The translations under genes were made by a program, and so were the position numbers. A DNA stretch of 24,279 nucleotides from Condylostoma magnum (lineage: Eukaryota; Ciliophora; Heterotrichea; Heterotrichida; Condylostomatidae): NCBI GenBank assembly GCA_920105805.1, contig CAKKTI010000305.1, positions 1 through 24,279 of the forward strand, written 5' to 3'. This document shows positions 12,744 to 23,770 of the stretch, piece after piece; position 1 is the stretch's first letter, and each line of letters opens with the position of its first letter. A model generated the notes under the pieces. It was not told where the DNA came from and did not search any database. It saw only the letters and a program-made list of their open reading frames with translations.

Positions 12744-14921
12744 ATGCATGGTATATTTTCTCTTTTTGAATTCGATAAGTTTGATATATCCCAGATCTAT
12801 CAAGGTTAATATGTCTGTATATATGGACCAGTACACATAAATAAAGGAATTGTATTAGGCACTAAAGAAAACATTCAATTTCTGCCAATAGATTCGTAAT
12901 TTTACTAATTTCAAACACCTTACATGCTTTAAATTTTCCATAACTTTACACTCTTATGTCCCATCTCAATGGATAAAATGGCAACTTTCTCAAGAAGACT
13001 TTTTGAGACACTACAGGATCTCGATTCCCACAGTTAATTAGTTGTGATAGCAAACAACATACGAGGAATAACCGAGTAAGAGCGACAACAGTTTCGACAA
13101 TTAGCCTTTAACAATGACCCTAGATTTTCAGCACTAGCAAATGCATTCAAGGCTGATAGAAACACTGAGTAATTAGTTAAAGGCTTACAATTGGTATCAG
13201 GAGCTTCTATTCCTCAGCAAAATACTTAATAGAGGTAATAACTACAGCCGGTGTACTAATAACGCTCTTAAGATCAGCTCTTTTATCCTGAGCCTGAACT
13301 ATCTCCAATTTAAACGGCAAATGATTTAGTGCAACCTTAGCATTATCAACAGAATGTGCACTAAGAGGAAAAGAAAGGCTTGGATCAAAATGAAGGGATA
13401 AATTTCCTAGCATAAATTTTTGCTTAAAGTATCAAAGGGAAAACGGCATATGAGCATATTTCACCTGATACTTTAGCACAAGCTGCCATTAAACAGCTGT
13501 ATTCAAATCCTAATGAAGTAAAATCAATTGAAGAAATTCAAAAATGGGGAGAGTAAAACTAAATATTCAATCTACCGGAAAATCCTGCATAAAAACTTGT
13601 CAAATCACTTTTAAACCTTTAAAACGGAACATAGAAATCAAAGTCTGTCCGATCCGGCAAATCTGGATTAACTAAAACTTCTAACAAAAGCAAATCAAAC
13701 TAAAATAATTTTACCAAGAATGAGATGTTTAAGCTGAGAGATGTAGTTGGACTTGGATAAATGAACGCTAAATTGCTAGTGGGTTAGATGAGGAGGTATA
13801 TTTAATCCGATACTGGAATAAACAGAGAATAATTCCGTGAGATAATGAATCAAATTGGAACAAAAGTCAAGGGATTTGCATTGATGCGTAAAAATGAAGC
13901 TTTAGATAAACTTTTTGATATAATTGATATTAACCATGATGATATAATTGATAGAAATGAATTTTCTAACAGTTTAATTCTGCTTGCTGGAGGAAATCCA
14001 GATGATAAAATCGAAGCAATGTTTATGCTTTATGATATTAACGGAGATGGGCTAATTAACTTCGAGGAACTATACCAACATTAACTATGCCTTTATTAAA
14101 TAATGTTTTAGACCAACCCTGATTTAAGAAAAATAGTGGGGGAAAGTCCTAAGAATATGGCCTAAATTACAACCGAATCAATCTTTTAACAGATCGATAC
14201 TAATAATGATCAGGTTATAACTTTAGAGGAATTCTAAACTTGGTATAAAAACAATGAAGTTTCTGAAGAGCCAAACAAACTTAAATAGGAGAAATTGAAG
14301 GCATTTTATAAGAAGAAAAAGGCCATCAAAAAGATACTCAAGAAATTAAGTACTTAGATGATGAATAACAAAGCAATGGAAAGGGTTAATAATCTAGCCC
14401 GTGCTTGTGGATACGACAGTATCCATGTTTTTGAAGCTTTCGACGTTTTCAAGGCTCATAATAAAACAGGGTTTGTTACAAGGTAATAATTCACAGAAAT
14501 TTTAAAGGAGCTTTTGGAAAATTATTCTGAAAGTCCTAAAGTGGCCACTACTGAATTCTAAGAATTTGCTTCATATCTTTTCAGCATTTTTGATAGGGAG
14601 AAGGATGAAATTATCAATATGGATGAGTTATTCAGTGGTCTCTCAATTACTTGCAAAGGAAATCTGGCAGAAAAGATATTCGCTGTGTTTTAGATCTTTG
14701 ATAAAACATAGGACGGTGTATTGGATCAAGATGAACTAGCACTACTGTTTTAAGGAATACTTAAAATCTTAATGGAAGGTGTTATGCTTCCCTAAGGAGT
14801 TGATGGAAAGGCACTAACGAATCATATTATAAATGAAATCTTTGAAAAGTTTGGTATTGATCCAGAGGATGGAATTTCTTTCCGCAAGTTATTGAAGTGG
14901 ATTACACTTGTTAGTAATTGA
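12744..14921 (+). CDS. Multi-EF-hand calcium-binding protein
   Basis: 725 residues from ATG 12744. Five EF-hand loops lie in the C-terminal half, at about residues 395-406 (DINHDDIIDRNE), 431-442 (DINGDGLINFEE), 485-496 (DTNNDQVITLEE), 617-628 (DREKDEIINMDE) and 653-664 (DKTQDGVLDQDE). All have acidic residues at loop positions 1 and 12. The N-terminal half is Gln/Ser-rich with no domain I recognise. It is probably a cytoplasmic calcium sensor or buffer, perhaps cortical or ciliary. The start is uncertain. The frame is open back to ATG 12549, but that extension contains the only TGA of the gene. ATG 12969 (MDKMATFSRRLFETL) is another good candidate. It ends WITLVSN then TGA. Confidence 0.85.
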
Positions 14922-14976
14922 TTAGATTTTAGATAATTGTGTCTATGCATACTCTTACATAAAATAATTATAACTT

Positions 14977-16419
14977 TTAATCTAAAGGTTCATCTCCGGA
15001 ACATTGAGCAGTTTTAACTAGTTTACTGTTTGATTAAACACTTTTAGTAGAAGAGACATCATCTAGATCGAAATGGGGCACACTTGACACTTAATTTTTC
15101 TTTATTCTTGAAATTAGTTCGTTTGATGCACCAGGGATTCTTTTATCTAAGCTAGGAAGCTTTTTTATTGGTCTATTGTGTACTCTATTATAACTCTAAT
15201 GAGACATTTTAAATCAAGGATGTTTTAACGCTTATTTAGCACTTGGTCTTTTATCAGGATCAATTTCAGTTAACTTTAAAACTAAATCTATAGCTGAATT
15301 GCTTATATACTGTCAAGAATGCGCTTAAAATATGATTCTACACTGCTTATTCTATTTAATAACATTATTTATATCCTTTGAGTCAAACGGAGCCCGACCA
15401 GATAGTAAAATATACAAAATTACGCCTATTGAAAAGACATCAGCTTTATAACCATAGTTTTAATTTCTTAGAATCTCCGGAGCAATATATCCAGGTGATC
15501 CACATCTTTAAAGCATTTTATCATCCAATATGTTGCATGATAAGCCAAAATCACATATTTTTATTTTATAATCGTTGTTCTATGATTCAAGTAAAATATT
15601 TTCAGGTTTTAAGTCTCGGTGAACAAATCCTAATGAGTGAATATAACTTACACCTTTTAATAGCCTTTTCATCAGTTTCATTGCTGTATATTCGCCATAG
15701 CAATTACGTTTGACAATTCTTTTATAAAGACTTCCACCTAACATATATTCACTTATTATATAAACTTTTTTATCATCTTCACATGTTTCTATGAGATTCA
15801 TTACATATTTATGCCGTATTAATCTTAAAATTTTAATTTCTCATATTAATTACTATTTTATCAACTCATCATTTAGATATTTCTTATTGATTGTTTTAAT
15901 TGCAACTGAGTTCAGTGTTTATAGACTGCTGGCTAAGAAAATTTTAAAATTTTGACCAGAAAATATACTTTCATATGCATAATAACGATCAGAAAGCCTA
16001 TCAGTAATGCAGATATGAGAAAGAATATTTATTCATTACTGAAGTTGTAATTCATTTTTAGTATAAAAGCTTTAACTTCCATTATGACCTTACAATGTAA
16101 ATCCGAAGTGGTATTGGTCTAAATCATATTCAACAAAAGGTATAAGTTGTTTTCAAGGAAGGCCAACTTATTAGAATATCCGTTAATCCGTCTTATTCTA
16201 CTTACAATTTACCTTAAGAACATATAGAATATTCCTTGCTATTATTACATATCTAAAAATCTACTAAGAATTTGTGTTTTGTATTCGTAACTTTCCTTCG
16301 ATTTATATGTGCTCTTTATCTTAAAGTAATTTTTGGCAATTGAATTATGCGATGTTTCAAAAACCTTTAAATGGGTTAAGTTTTAAGTCTTCTTGTTAAA
16401 ATACTGATACATTTTTCAT
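14977..16419 (-). CDS. PH domain-protein kinase fusion (Ser/Thr kinase, CAMK/AGC-like)
   Basis: 480 residues. A PH domain covers about residues 38-135 and ends with the helix LQQWINILSHI, whose invariant Trp (129) is TGA. The kinase follows: VAIK Lys175, helix-C Glu194 in WEIKILRLIRH, HRDLKPEN at 267-274, DFG at 290-292, SPGYIAPE ending at 315, and KHPWF with Trp402 as TGA. The ATP-site glycine loop is degenerate (SGQNFKIF), but other catalytic residues are intact, so it should be active. The PH domain suggests recruitment to phosphoinositide membranes. All six Trps are TGA. No in-frame TGA occurs near the end; the next lies about 340 nt inside the EF-hand gene. I therefore end it at TAA 14979-14977 (DEPLD), 55 nt from the convergent EF-hand stop. 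Confidence 0.9.
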
Positions 16420-16495
16420 TTTTTTACTATTACAGTGTTTATTATATCCGTATATAAACTTCAAATATAATTTATATTAAGCTTAAATACAAAAA

Positions 16496-18298
16496 TTAAC
16501 TAGCTGAATTACTATTTGAATTTTCTGATTGGTCTTGAATTTATTAAGAATCTTGAACTTATTCAGGCTTTTACACCTACTCATCATCTTCATACTTCTT
16601 ATCATAAACTTTCCTCTTTTTAGTAATCATAATAAACAAGAGTACTGATAGTAAAGTATGAATGATAATATTTATGAATAAAAAGGTAATTAAAGAATCC
16701 TGTGAAGCTTAATCAATATCACTTGTTTAATCGTTAAAGATAAAATCGGAGAATTCATTTCTCTGTACTTAAACTTAGGGATATATGATAACATTTTCTA
16801 TAATAGGTTCCATTTATGACACTTATTCTTCAAAATATAGCTCCGCCTTAAACTAAAAGAAAGAGTAATCTGTTTTTTCCTAACCTTTCAACTGCATATT
16901 TATTTGAAATCTAAGCAGTATGGCTTAAAATGACACAACTGAATTAATAACGACTTAAGCCTGTTGTGCAAACTCTTATGATTGTACTATTTCAAAATCA
17001 ATTTTTTCTTCATTGTCATTTTTATAGCCTCTTTCCAATAATCTAGTCTAACCTGGTAGCTTAACTAAATCTTTTTCACTTAGCCCAAAATTTAACAAAT
17101 CTTCTTCAAAAGGAATCCAGTCCACAAAATCTATTATTCCTATTGCCTCTTAATACACTCCCACAATTCTTTATCTATAAAACTCTTACTCTTCTAAATA
17201 AGTTTCGAATGTAATGTAAATCGGAGGTGATTCTCCTATTCCTTAATTTATAACTGCTATGAAAATATTAAAAGTAGCAAAATCGTAGCTTTTACAGTCT
17301 GATAGACACTCATACTCCTCAATTCTGTAGTATTAAAAATCAGGATTATAACCAACTCTGAAAAAGACCCACTCAAAGTACTTTATATGTTTGCTTAATC
17401 TTGTAACTAAAAATTCCTTTTCATAATTATCAGATATACTTGCTTAAATAACTCCCGTGTACTATTAAGTACTTAAATCAAGGAAATACCCTTTGGATTA
17501 CTCCTCGTATTCATAAAATTCCTCTATATTCATTCCATTGTTATCTAGGAATTCTGTGAATCTAATATAAAACTATTCAAGATACTACTAATCTATGTTT
17601 GGAGAGGGAACAATGGTTGTATCAGCTGGCGGAATTAGATAAACAATATCATCTCCGTCATAGTGTATCCACATATTGAATTGTTTTTCCTCGATTAAAT
17701 CACTTAAGTAACTAGCTTCTATAGCTTATAAAGGGTTTTCACCTGAGTAGTTCATCTAGCATTTCTATACTTATTTTCAATTGAACTCTAAGGAGTACAG
17801 AATATTTGCACCGTTTTACATCTCGTCCTCACAGTTAGAAATTGATTAGTCTAGGTTTGTAAAGATTTATGGTAGGTCTCCAGTCTCTTAGTATTTTTCT
17901 GTTGCATATATATAAGCATCAGGGTTTAAAACAGGTATTAAAGTAAGGGAAGCTCACTATAGAATGTTCTAGTAGTTTTGTTGGCTTATAAGAATGTGAT
18001 CTAGTATATGTAGTATCATAAGGGTTGAATGGGGCTGTGTGGTTGTATGGGATGCTGTTATTAAGGCATTCACTCTTAAATTATCAGCCACTCCAGATTA
18101 TAAAGAAACCTCAATTTATTTAATTTTATTATTCTATGCAGTCAATCCTAAATCGTATAATTAAAGCAAGTTACTATTACCTTGAGCTTTTTCTTCAAGA
18201 TATTACACAATTTCATCGTATGATAAAATTCCACCTGTACTTTACTCTACTAGTTAAATCAAATTGGTAGCAAGGGCTAAATTCATTAGTAAAAACAT
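16496..18298 (-). CDS. Membrane-anchored M14 carboxypeptidase-like protein, likely inactive
   Basis: About 600 residues. A hydrophobic N-terminus (MFLLMNLALA) looks like a signal peptide. The M14 fold is suggested by IPVLNPDAYIYA at about 121-132, NYSGENPLQAIEA at 183-195 (usual NYSGPxPFSEPET) and WIHYDG with H212 at the third zinc-ligand position. The first ligand motif HxxE is degraded: H84 in TASHTTTQPHS has Thr where Glu should be. The substrate-binding NR-N motif is also changed (EFNW at 171-174). A transmembrane helix near the C-terminus (ITFLFINIIIHTLLSVLLFIM) precedes a basic-acidic, Gln-rich tail. So it is probably a surface or endomembrane pseudopeptidase. Trps 115 and 174 are TGA. 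No TGA follows, so TAA 16498-16496 is taken as the stop, 76 nt before the kinase start. Confidence 0.72.
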
Positions 18299-18301
18299 TT
18301 T

Positions 18302-18994
18302 ATGAATATTTCAAGAGTTAAAACAAAAGTTAATTTTTCAGATAGGTAGCAAGTTGAAAAACTTATTGATAGTTTTTTGGCATAAGGAATGAAAATTAAT
18401 CAAGTTTTTGCTGATGAGTCAAATTTGTTTATGATTGCATGTGCTTCTGGATTATTAAATACCGCGAGAATTCTATTTAAGAAAGGAGCAGATACAATAA
18501 AAAGAAATAAGAAGCAATAAAATTCCTTACATTTATCTAGCTTATACGGCCAGCTTCATATAATTGTCTTTTTGCATACAGAAATTCACTTTTATATGTA
18601 AGATTCAAAAGATTCCTATGGGAAAACAGCCTTACATTGTGCTTGTACGTATGGTTATATAGAAATAGTAAAATATCTATTAGAATATTGTGGTATAGAT
18701 CCAAGAGAGGTCAATAATTTTGGGTAGAATGGTTTAATTTTTGCAGCTTATAACGGGCACTTAGATATCATGAAGTATTTAATAGAAGTATAAAAGATAA
18801 AACCAAAGCACTTAGACAAATAAGGTTCTAATGCTCTTCATTATGCAGCTTTATCCGGAAAATTACAATGCGTTGAGTATTTAATAAAAATTTGTGAATT
18901 AAGTGCTTTTAAGGCTAATTTCAAAGGCTAAAATGCACTTGATAAAGCGAATGAAAGAGGACATTACTAAATAGTGGAATATCTAGAGAAATGA
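18302..18994 (+). CDS. Ankyrin-repeat protein
   Basis: 230 residues. Ankyrin repeats run from about residue 38 to the end. The clearest are DSYGKTALHCACTYGYIEI, FGQNGLIFAAYNGHLDIMK and KQGSNALHYAALSGKLQCV, with a last unit FKGQNALDKANERGHYQIV. Such repeats form a binding surface for a partner protein; no catalytic domain is present. Gln is often TAA or TAG. The stop is TGA 18992-18994 after VEYLEK. The ATG at 18302 faces the ATG of the M14-like gene with only three bases between them. The in-frame Met at 18389 (MKINQVFADESN) would keep all repeats and leave room for a promoter. Confidence 0.88.
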
Positions 18995-19162
18995 TCTTAT
19001 GATTAATTTAATAGAAGAGTAAGATGGAATAATAGAAAAGGGTTATTATTCATTTATATATAATTAAGTAAGAGAAAGATAAGTATAGGTAAAATACCGT
19101 TTGGGCTAATGAAAGAGATATTAGTATTAATATAATATGCTTTTACTATGAATACTCTATTA
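18995..19162. other. Convergent spacer between ankyrin gene and unknown gene
   Basis: 168 bp between two gene ends. It is AT-rich, with no coding frame I can support and no structured RNA noticed. Because both genes end here, it should contain only 3' untranslated sequence and polyadenylation signals. Confidence 0.4.
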
Positions 19163-20926
19163 TTAAATTATACTAGCCTCTTTTCTCTGCTTTTAATCGG
19201 TGTTACTTAATCCGAATATCTATCGTCATAATCTGCCTTTTACTACTTTGTTAATGTTTTAATTTCTTCTTCTTAATTTTCTTTAGCGTTTTTTCAAAAT
19301 CCTTTTCTTCCTTGAGTGCTAAATAACAAGTGTATCTAATCTTTATATAAAGTTTTTCCATTAAAAAGAGCTTAGATTTTCTTATATTTCATGTCGTCTA
19401 GAATGAAAAGCAGATGTTTTATCTTATCCCTTTAAAAAGTCGCTTTTATTTTCCTGATTAAACCTTTTTAAAGCTTTATTATAAGCATATAAGAAGATTT
19501 GGCTATCTTTGTATTCTTGAATAGTTGTATAGTTCTACAGCTAAGGATACTTTTTAATAGAATAACTTTAATTAGTGCTTTAAACCTTTGGAGAAGCTTA
19601 AATAGCAATTGATTATTATGGACTATCTGCTAATTTTATATCAATTGCATAATCTTTAATTTATATAGGAGCTTTGCTTTCATAATTATTCTTAGATTTG
19701 TCTTCTATAAATTCCAATTTATTCTCTTCAATTTCAGACTCCTCAATAAATAAACTTTCTAACTCAACCTACTACTCATTATCTGAGTTTAATAGTGCTC
19801 CTTAATAAACCTGCTAAGGCATTACAACTTATAAAATTTGATGTTTGGATTATCTTGAAGATTTATAACTAGAATTAAAACTTGACTCATTGCTTAGTAA
19901 GTTTTTACCTATAAGAGAAAGATCTTATTTAAGAGTCTGCTTAAAATATTGTCTTTCTGAGTAAATCTAAGGCTTTCTAATAGAACGTAAAGGAACTGGG
20001 CTTACTGACGCAGCTGGACTTTTGTTGATATTTCGGGACTTGATTAGAGGCAATTTATTGTAGTCTATTTTCGGAGGCTTAATTTTATTTATGAGTTAAT
20101 CCATTCTGTGTATAAAATCCTAAAATTTAAATTATTTCTTATCCACAAATGAAATGAATAAAAAGGGAATTCTAAACTCGTCTTCAAAGCTTTTAGCTAA
20201 TCATTTTATTACTTTATTTCTTATTAGCTCTAGATTTATAAAGTTGTTATGAAATCAACTACTGAAATCAGATTAAGGAGGTTTATCCTAATTAAAATTT
20301 ACATTTATATTTTCTATAACCCTGTAAAAATTTGCATTGAACAATTTAATGCAGTTTTCATCCTTTAAAGATGATTGAGTTAGATTAAGTCCTTCTGTTA
20401 TCTTTATAAAGGTTACATTCAATAATATTATATTTGCTATATACAGATACCCTGATATAGAAATATCTTAAAGAAACTTTTTGAAATAATCAAAAAGAAA
20501 TTCGCCAAACTCCCCAAAATCTAATGAGAAATTTAGTACTGAATCATTTTCTAAATCTAATCCAAAATCAAATGCAGCATCTTCTATTATTTCTTACGTT
20601 TTAATTTGAGTATCAAAGCATCTTACTAATCGAATGTATATTTCTTTGTACTCATCAAAACATAGCGATTTCCCTTTATTCAATTCTAGTTTCTTGATGA
20701 TGACTCAGTATTGGCTTAAAGTATCTAGTCAATAGGGATGTTATAATAAAATTACTTTTTTTCGGGATGTTTGATATAACTCAATCGGAATTTGGGAGCT
20801 GTATTGAGAATTATTCAAAACTGAGTATAGTAGTTTAGATTTATCAGATAGTTTGCTATTTATGCTGGGTAATTGTTTTTTATCCTTTTGAAACACTGTG
20901 TTTGTACCTTTCTTTTTCATCAACAT
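19163..20926 (-). CDS. Unrecognised ciliate protein, 587 residues
   Basis: The N-terminus MLMKKKGTNTVFQKDKKQ is basic. Residues about 60-230 look globular (SQYWVIIKKLELNKG, CFDEYKEIYIRLVRCFDTQ, FSLDFGEFGEFLFDYFKKF). The rest is low-complexity with charged stretches, a proline/serine patch (KSPAASVSPVPLRS), and a very basic end (HSRKKRILKKRQRKLRRRN). I do not recognise the family. The first half recalls large ciliate proteins with degenerate EF-hand-like helices, but no calcium loop is visible. Five TGA codons read as Trp (PYWLDT, QYWVII, SSWFHN, IKWLAK, RLWRQ). The frame ends at TAA-TAG (19165-19160). The next TGA in frame is more than 500 nt away inside the ankyrin gene, so TAA must stop here. 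The start ATG is 148 nt from the divergent next gene. Confidence 0.7.
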
Positions 20927-21074
20927 TTTGCAAAATGTTATAAGTTTTTGTGTATTTTAATTAGAGTATATTAGCAAATATTGAAAAATAAGGATATCAC
21001 TTTAGTATCTAATAATATAAGTTCTATTAAGTATTAAAATAACATTCTTTTCAACATACTTAATTGAATATAAA

Positions 21075-22343
21075 ATGTCAAAGCATTATGAAATAGGTTT
21101 GATTCGAATAGAAGATAAAGGAGATCTTTTACAGATAAAGAACAATGATAATTATATAGGTTAATTTTATAGAGGTTAAAAATTTTAAATATAAGAAGGG
21201 AACGTGTCTTTAGTATCAATTCTTAACAGTGAAATAATAAGTTAATCAATTTTATCAACATAACTACTCCCTAATGAAGGGCTTTAATGAGTTCCCTTAT
21301 TTTAATCAGAATTTTAAATAGATTCCTTAGATGAAAATGTTCAAAAGCCAAGAATATTACTATCAATATAACAAATAGATCCTAAAATAACAGAAATAAG
21401 TTTTGATTTATCCAGTGACGAGGAATCTAAATAAATCCAGTAGAAAACTATGCTTACTTTATAATCAAACTTTGAAGAAAAATAGATTTAGAGGCTAATG
21501 CAGAAATTTCAATAGCTAAAGTTACAATTTAAAGCAAGTCAGAAAAGAACTGAAGAACGTGAATAATTTCTAGCTGATTAAATTGATAGAAAATTAGATG
21601 AAATAGATTATTCTAATGCTAGTATACTAAAAATTTAGTACTAAAATGAAATGTTAGAGTAATAAAAATCTCAGTTAAAGACAATTAGTTAGAAATTGGA
21701 ATAAGATCTATAAGCAGGTTAGCTGTCTGAATACTAAGAAGAAGTGTTTTAATAAAGAGATCTTTTAGAGGATTTAAACAAAGAAATTTACGAATTATAA
21801 TCATTAAATACAGTAAACACTTAAGATAATGTATAAAACGACTTATAATTGTAAAATAAGCAAATGATTGAAGAGTAAGAATAAATAAGATTTTAAATTC
21901 GTTAAGAAGTTGACAAAATAAAACAAATGTAATAAAATAACGATAAATTTGAATCATAATTAGATCAAATAACTCATGACTACCAAATTCTAAAATAAAA
22001 CAATGCAACTACAAAACAGTAAATCCGAGCAAAACAAAGCAGAGTAAAAGATCTACAAGGATAACTAGACCAAGAAAGATCAATAAAGTGTGGCTTACTG
22101 AATGAATTATAACATTAACTAGAAATATTTAATGAACTTGAAGAAACAATAAAAAGTACGTAATTATAAGAAAATGCATAGTCAGAAGCTTAATTATCAG
22201 ATACTAGCTCAATACAAGAAATCAGCAATAATTGTTCATACTGAGAAGATTAGTACCCAAGCGCTGAGTAACTAAAGAAGCCAAGACGACGCACCAGAAA
22301 GCTAACAAAAAGCCCTAATGTTAGAAAATGTAACAAAAATTAA
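21075..22343 (+). CDS. Long coiled-coil protein, Q-rich
   Basis: 422 residues. The N-terminus MSKHYEIGLIRIEDKGD is followed, from about residue 140 to 380, by nearly continuous heptad-like coiled coil rich in Gln, Glu, Leu and Lys (for example LSEYQEEVFQQRDLLEDL and QLDQITHDYQILKQNN). The C-terminus is basic (KKPRRRTRKLTKSPNVRKC). It is probably a structural protein of the cytoskeleton or nucleus; no family is recognised. Two TGA codons read as Trp (LQWVP, SYWED). No TGA ends the frame. TAA at 22341-22343 is taken as the stop because the frame then runs into the antisense of the MORN gene, whose own stop is three bases away. Confidence 0.72.
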
Positions 22344-22346
22344 AAT

Positions 22347-23186
22347 CTATAACCACCTTAACCTTTTCCCCTGTTTCCACTCTCCTTCTAAACTTTATGT
22401 TTTCCCAGGATAAGTAACTGTTCCAAATCCTTCTTATTTTCCATGTACTCACTCTCCGTCATACTTTTTCCCATCTGGCCAAATGAACACTCCTTTTCCA
22501 TGCTTTTTATCGTGTTAGTACTCTCCTGTATATTTTCTGCCATTTGGCCACTCAAAATGTCCCTTACCATGCATTTTGTTCTAAACCCAGTCCCCAGTGT
22601 ATATTCTTCCATCAGCTCATTTATAAGTTCCCAGTCCCTCTATATTGTTGTTAAAAAAGCTTCCTTCAAAGCTAGAGCCATCGGACCAGATGAATTTTCC
22701 CTTTCCAGTCTTTGAGCCTTGTTGGAACTCCCCTTCATACACTGCACCATCCTACCATGTTTCTTTCCCCTTTCCATGCTGCTTATCTGCACTTCATTCC
22801 CCCTCATAACATGATCCGTTATTTTTTACTAGTTTCCCATACCCTTCCACTCTATTATCTACAAACTCACCTTCATAATAATCCCCGTTTGCATATACAT
22901 GTCTTCCTGTGTCATTAAGCTAGTCATTTTTTCAATGTCCTTGATAAAAACTACCATCAGGGAAAACGATTACCCCTCCTCCTTGTTTTTGTCCTAATTG
23001 AGATCACCCACCTGAATATACAGACCCGTCGCCCAGCTTCACCTTTTCTCTGTATACAATGTCATTTCCTTGCATTTTATACTTGAAGGAAGGAAGAGAT
23101 GCTCATTTTTCACGAGCCTTTGCTGAAATTTCTAAGGATGATATTTGCTAGTCTAAAATTTTAGACTCACTGTATTCTGGAGTCAT
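22347..23186 (-). CDS. MORN-repeat protein
   Basis: 279 residues. After about 45 residues a run of roughly nine MORN repeats begins, with YxGEWxxxxxxGxGxxxxxxG units such as YEGEF..RVEGYGKL, YTGDWVQNKMHGKGHFEWPNG and YDGEWVHGKQEGFG. MORN proteins bind membranes or scaffold cortical and ciliary structures; some carry kinase or lipid-binding domains, but none is seen here. Consensus Trp positions are TGA in some repeats (EGEWSADK, YKWADG, DGEWVHGK) and TGG in others (GDWVQN, EGEWKQG), an internal check of TGA as Trp. The end is TAG 22349-22347 (KRLRWL). The next in-frame TGA is about 100 nt inside the neighbouring gene. Start is ATG 23186. Confidence 0.9.
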
Positions 23187-23385
23187 TGCGCTTTATATTG
23201 AGGATTTTTATTAGCGTTTGGCATGAATACTTTCAACTTCTATGCTCTACAAGTCTTGATTGTTGCTGAAACATTAACAAGATAATCCTCCCATTTTGAC
23301 TTAATAATGTAATAAGTAGCATATGAAATTAGTAGTTGTGATTAGTGGATTTTATAACTGCATATTTGTAGCCATAATTATTAAA

Positions 23386-23736
23386 ATGAAGGTTATGTGT
23401 ATTTTGCTACTAGCATTTGTATATGGTAATAATCTCCGTAGTGAGATAGAGGGCTTGTCTAAGCCTATTTTCGAAAGGATCTAAGAAAATTTAAGCTAGA
23501 TTGACCTTGATGGGCCTACTGGCCAGAAATTATTAGATGTGATGAAAAAATCTGTATTAAGAAAGGAAGACAATGATTACAACTTAACAGGTCAAAATAG
23601 AATTCTTTGGGATAATGATGTAGTTGAGCCAAAACTAGGAAGAGGGCTAGATACTACTGTAGATGACTCAATTCCAGATCCCATTTTCGAGGAAGAAGCA
23701 CCTATACTAGTGGGAGAAGTAGACGGAGGTAACTGA
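23386..23736 (+). CDS. Small secreted acidic protein, unknown family
   Basis: 116 residues from ATG 23386. MKVMCILLLAFVYG looks like a signal peptide. The mature part is acidic and mostly disordered (DNDYNLTGQNRILWDNDVV, DDSIPDPIFEEEAPIL). No Cys remains after the signal region and no domain is recognised. An in-frame ATG at 23323 would add a second hydrophobic stretch. The stop is TGA followed by TAG (23734-23739), and the next gene starts 34 nt later. It is likely exported or lumenal. Confidence 0.7.
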
Positions 23737-23770
23737 TAGTTTTTAAATAGCATTAAATCAAATAGTAAAC

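Noticed and set aside
15378-15713. 111-residue plus-strand ORF
   Set aside because: Antisense of the kinase domain.
22388-22715. ORFs on both strands (74 and 90 residues)
   Set aside because: Out-of-frame shadows of the MORN-repeat gene; repeat periodicity keeps alternative frames open.
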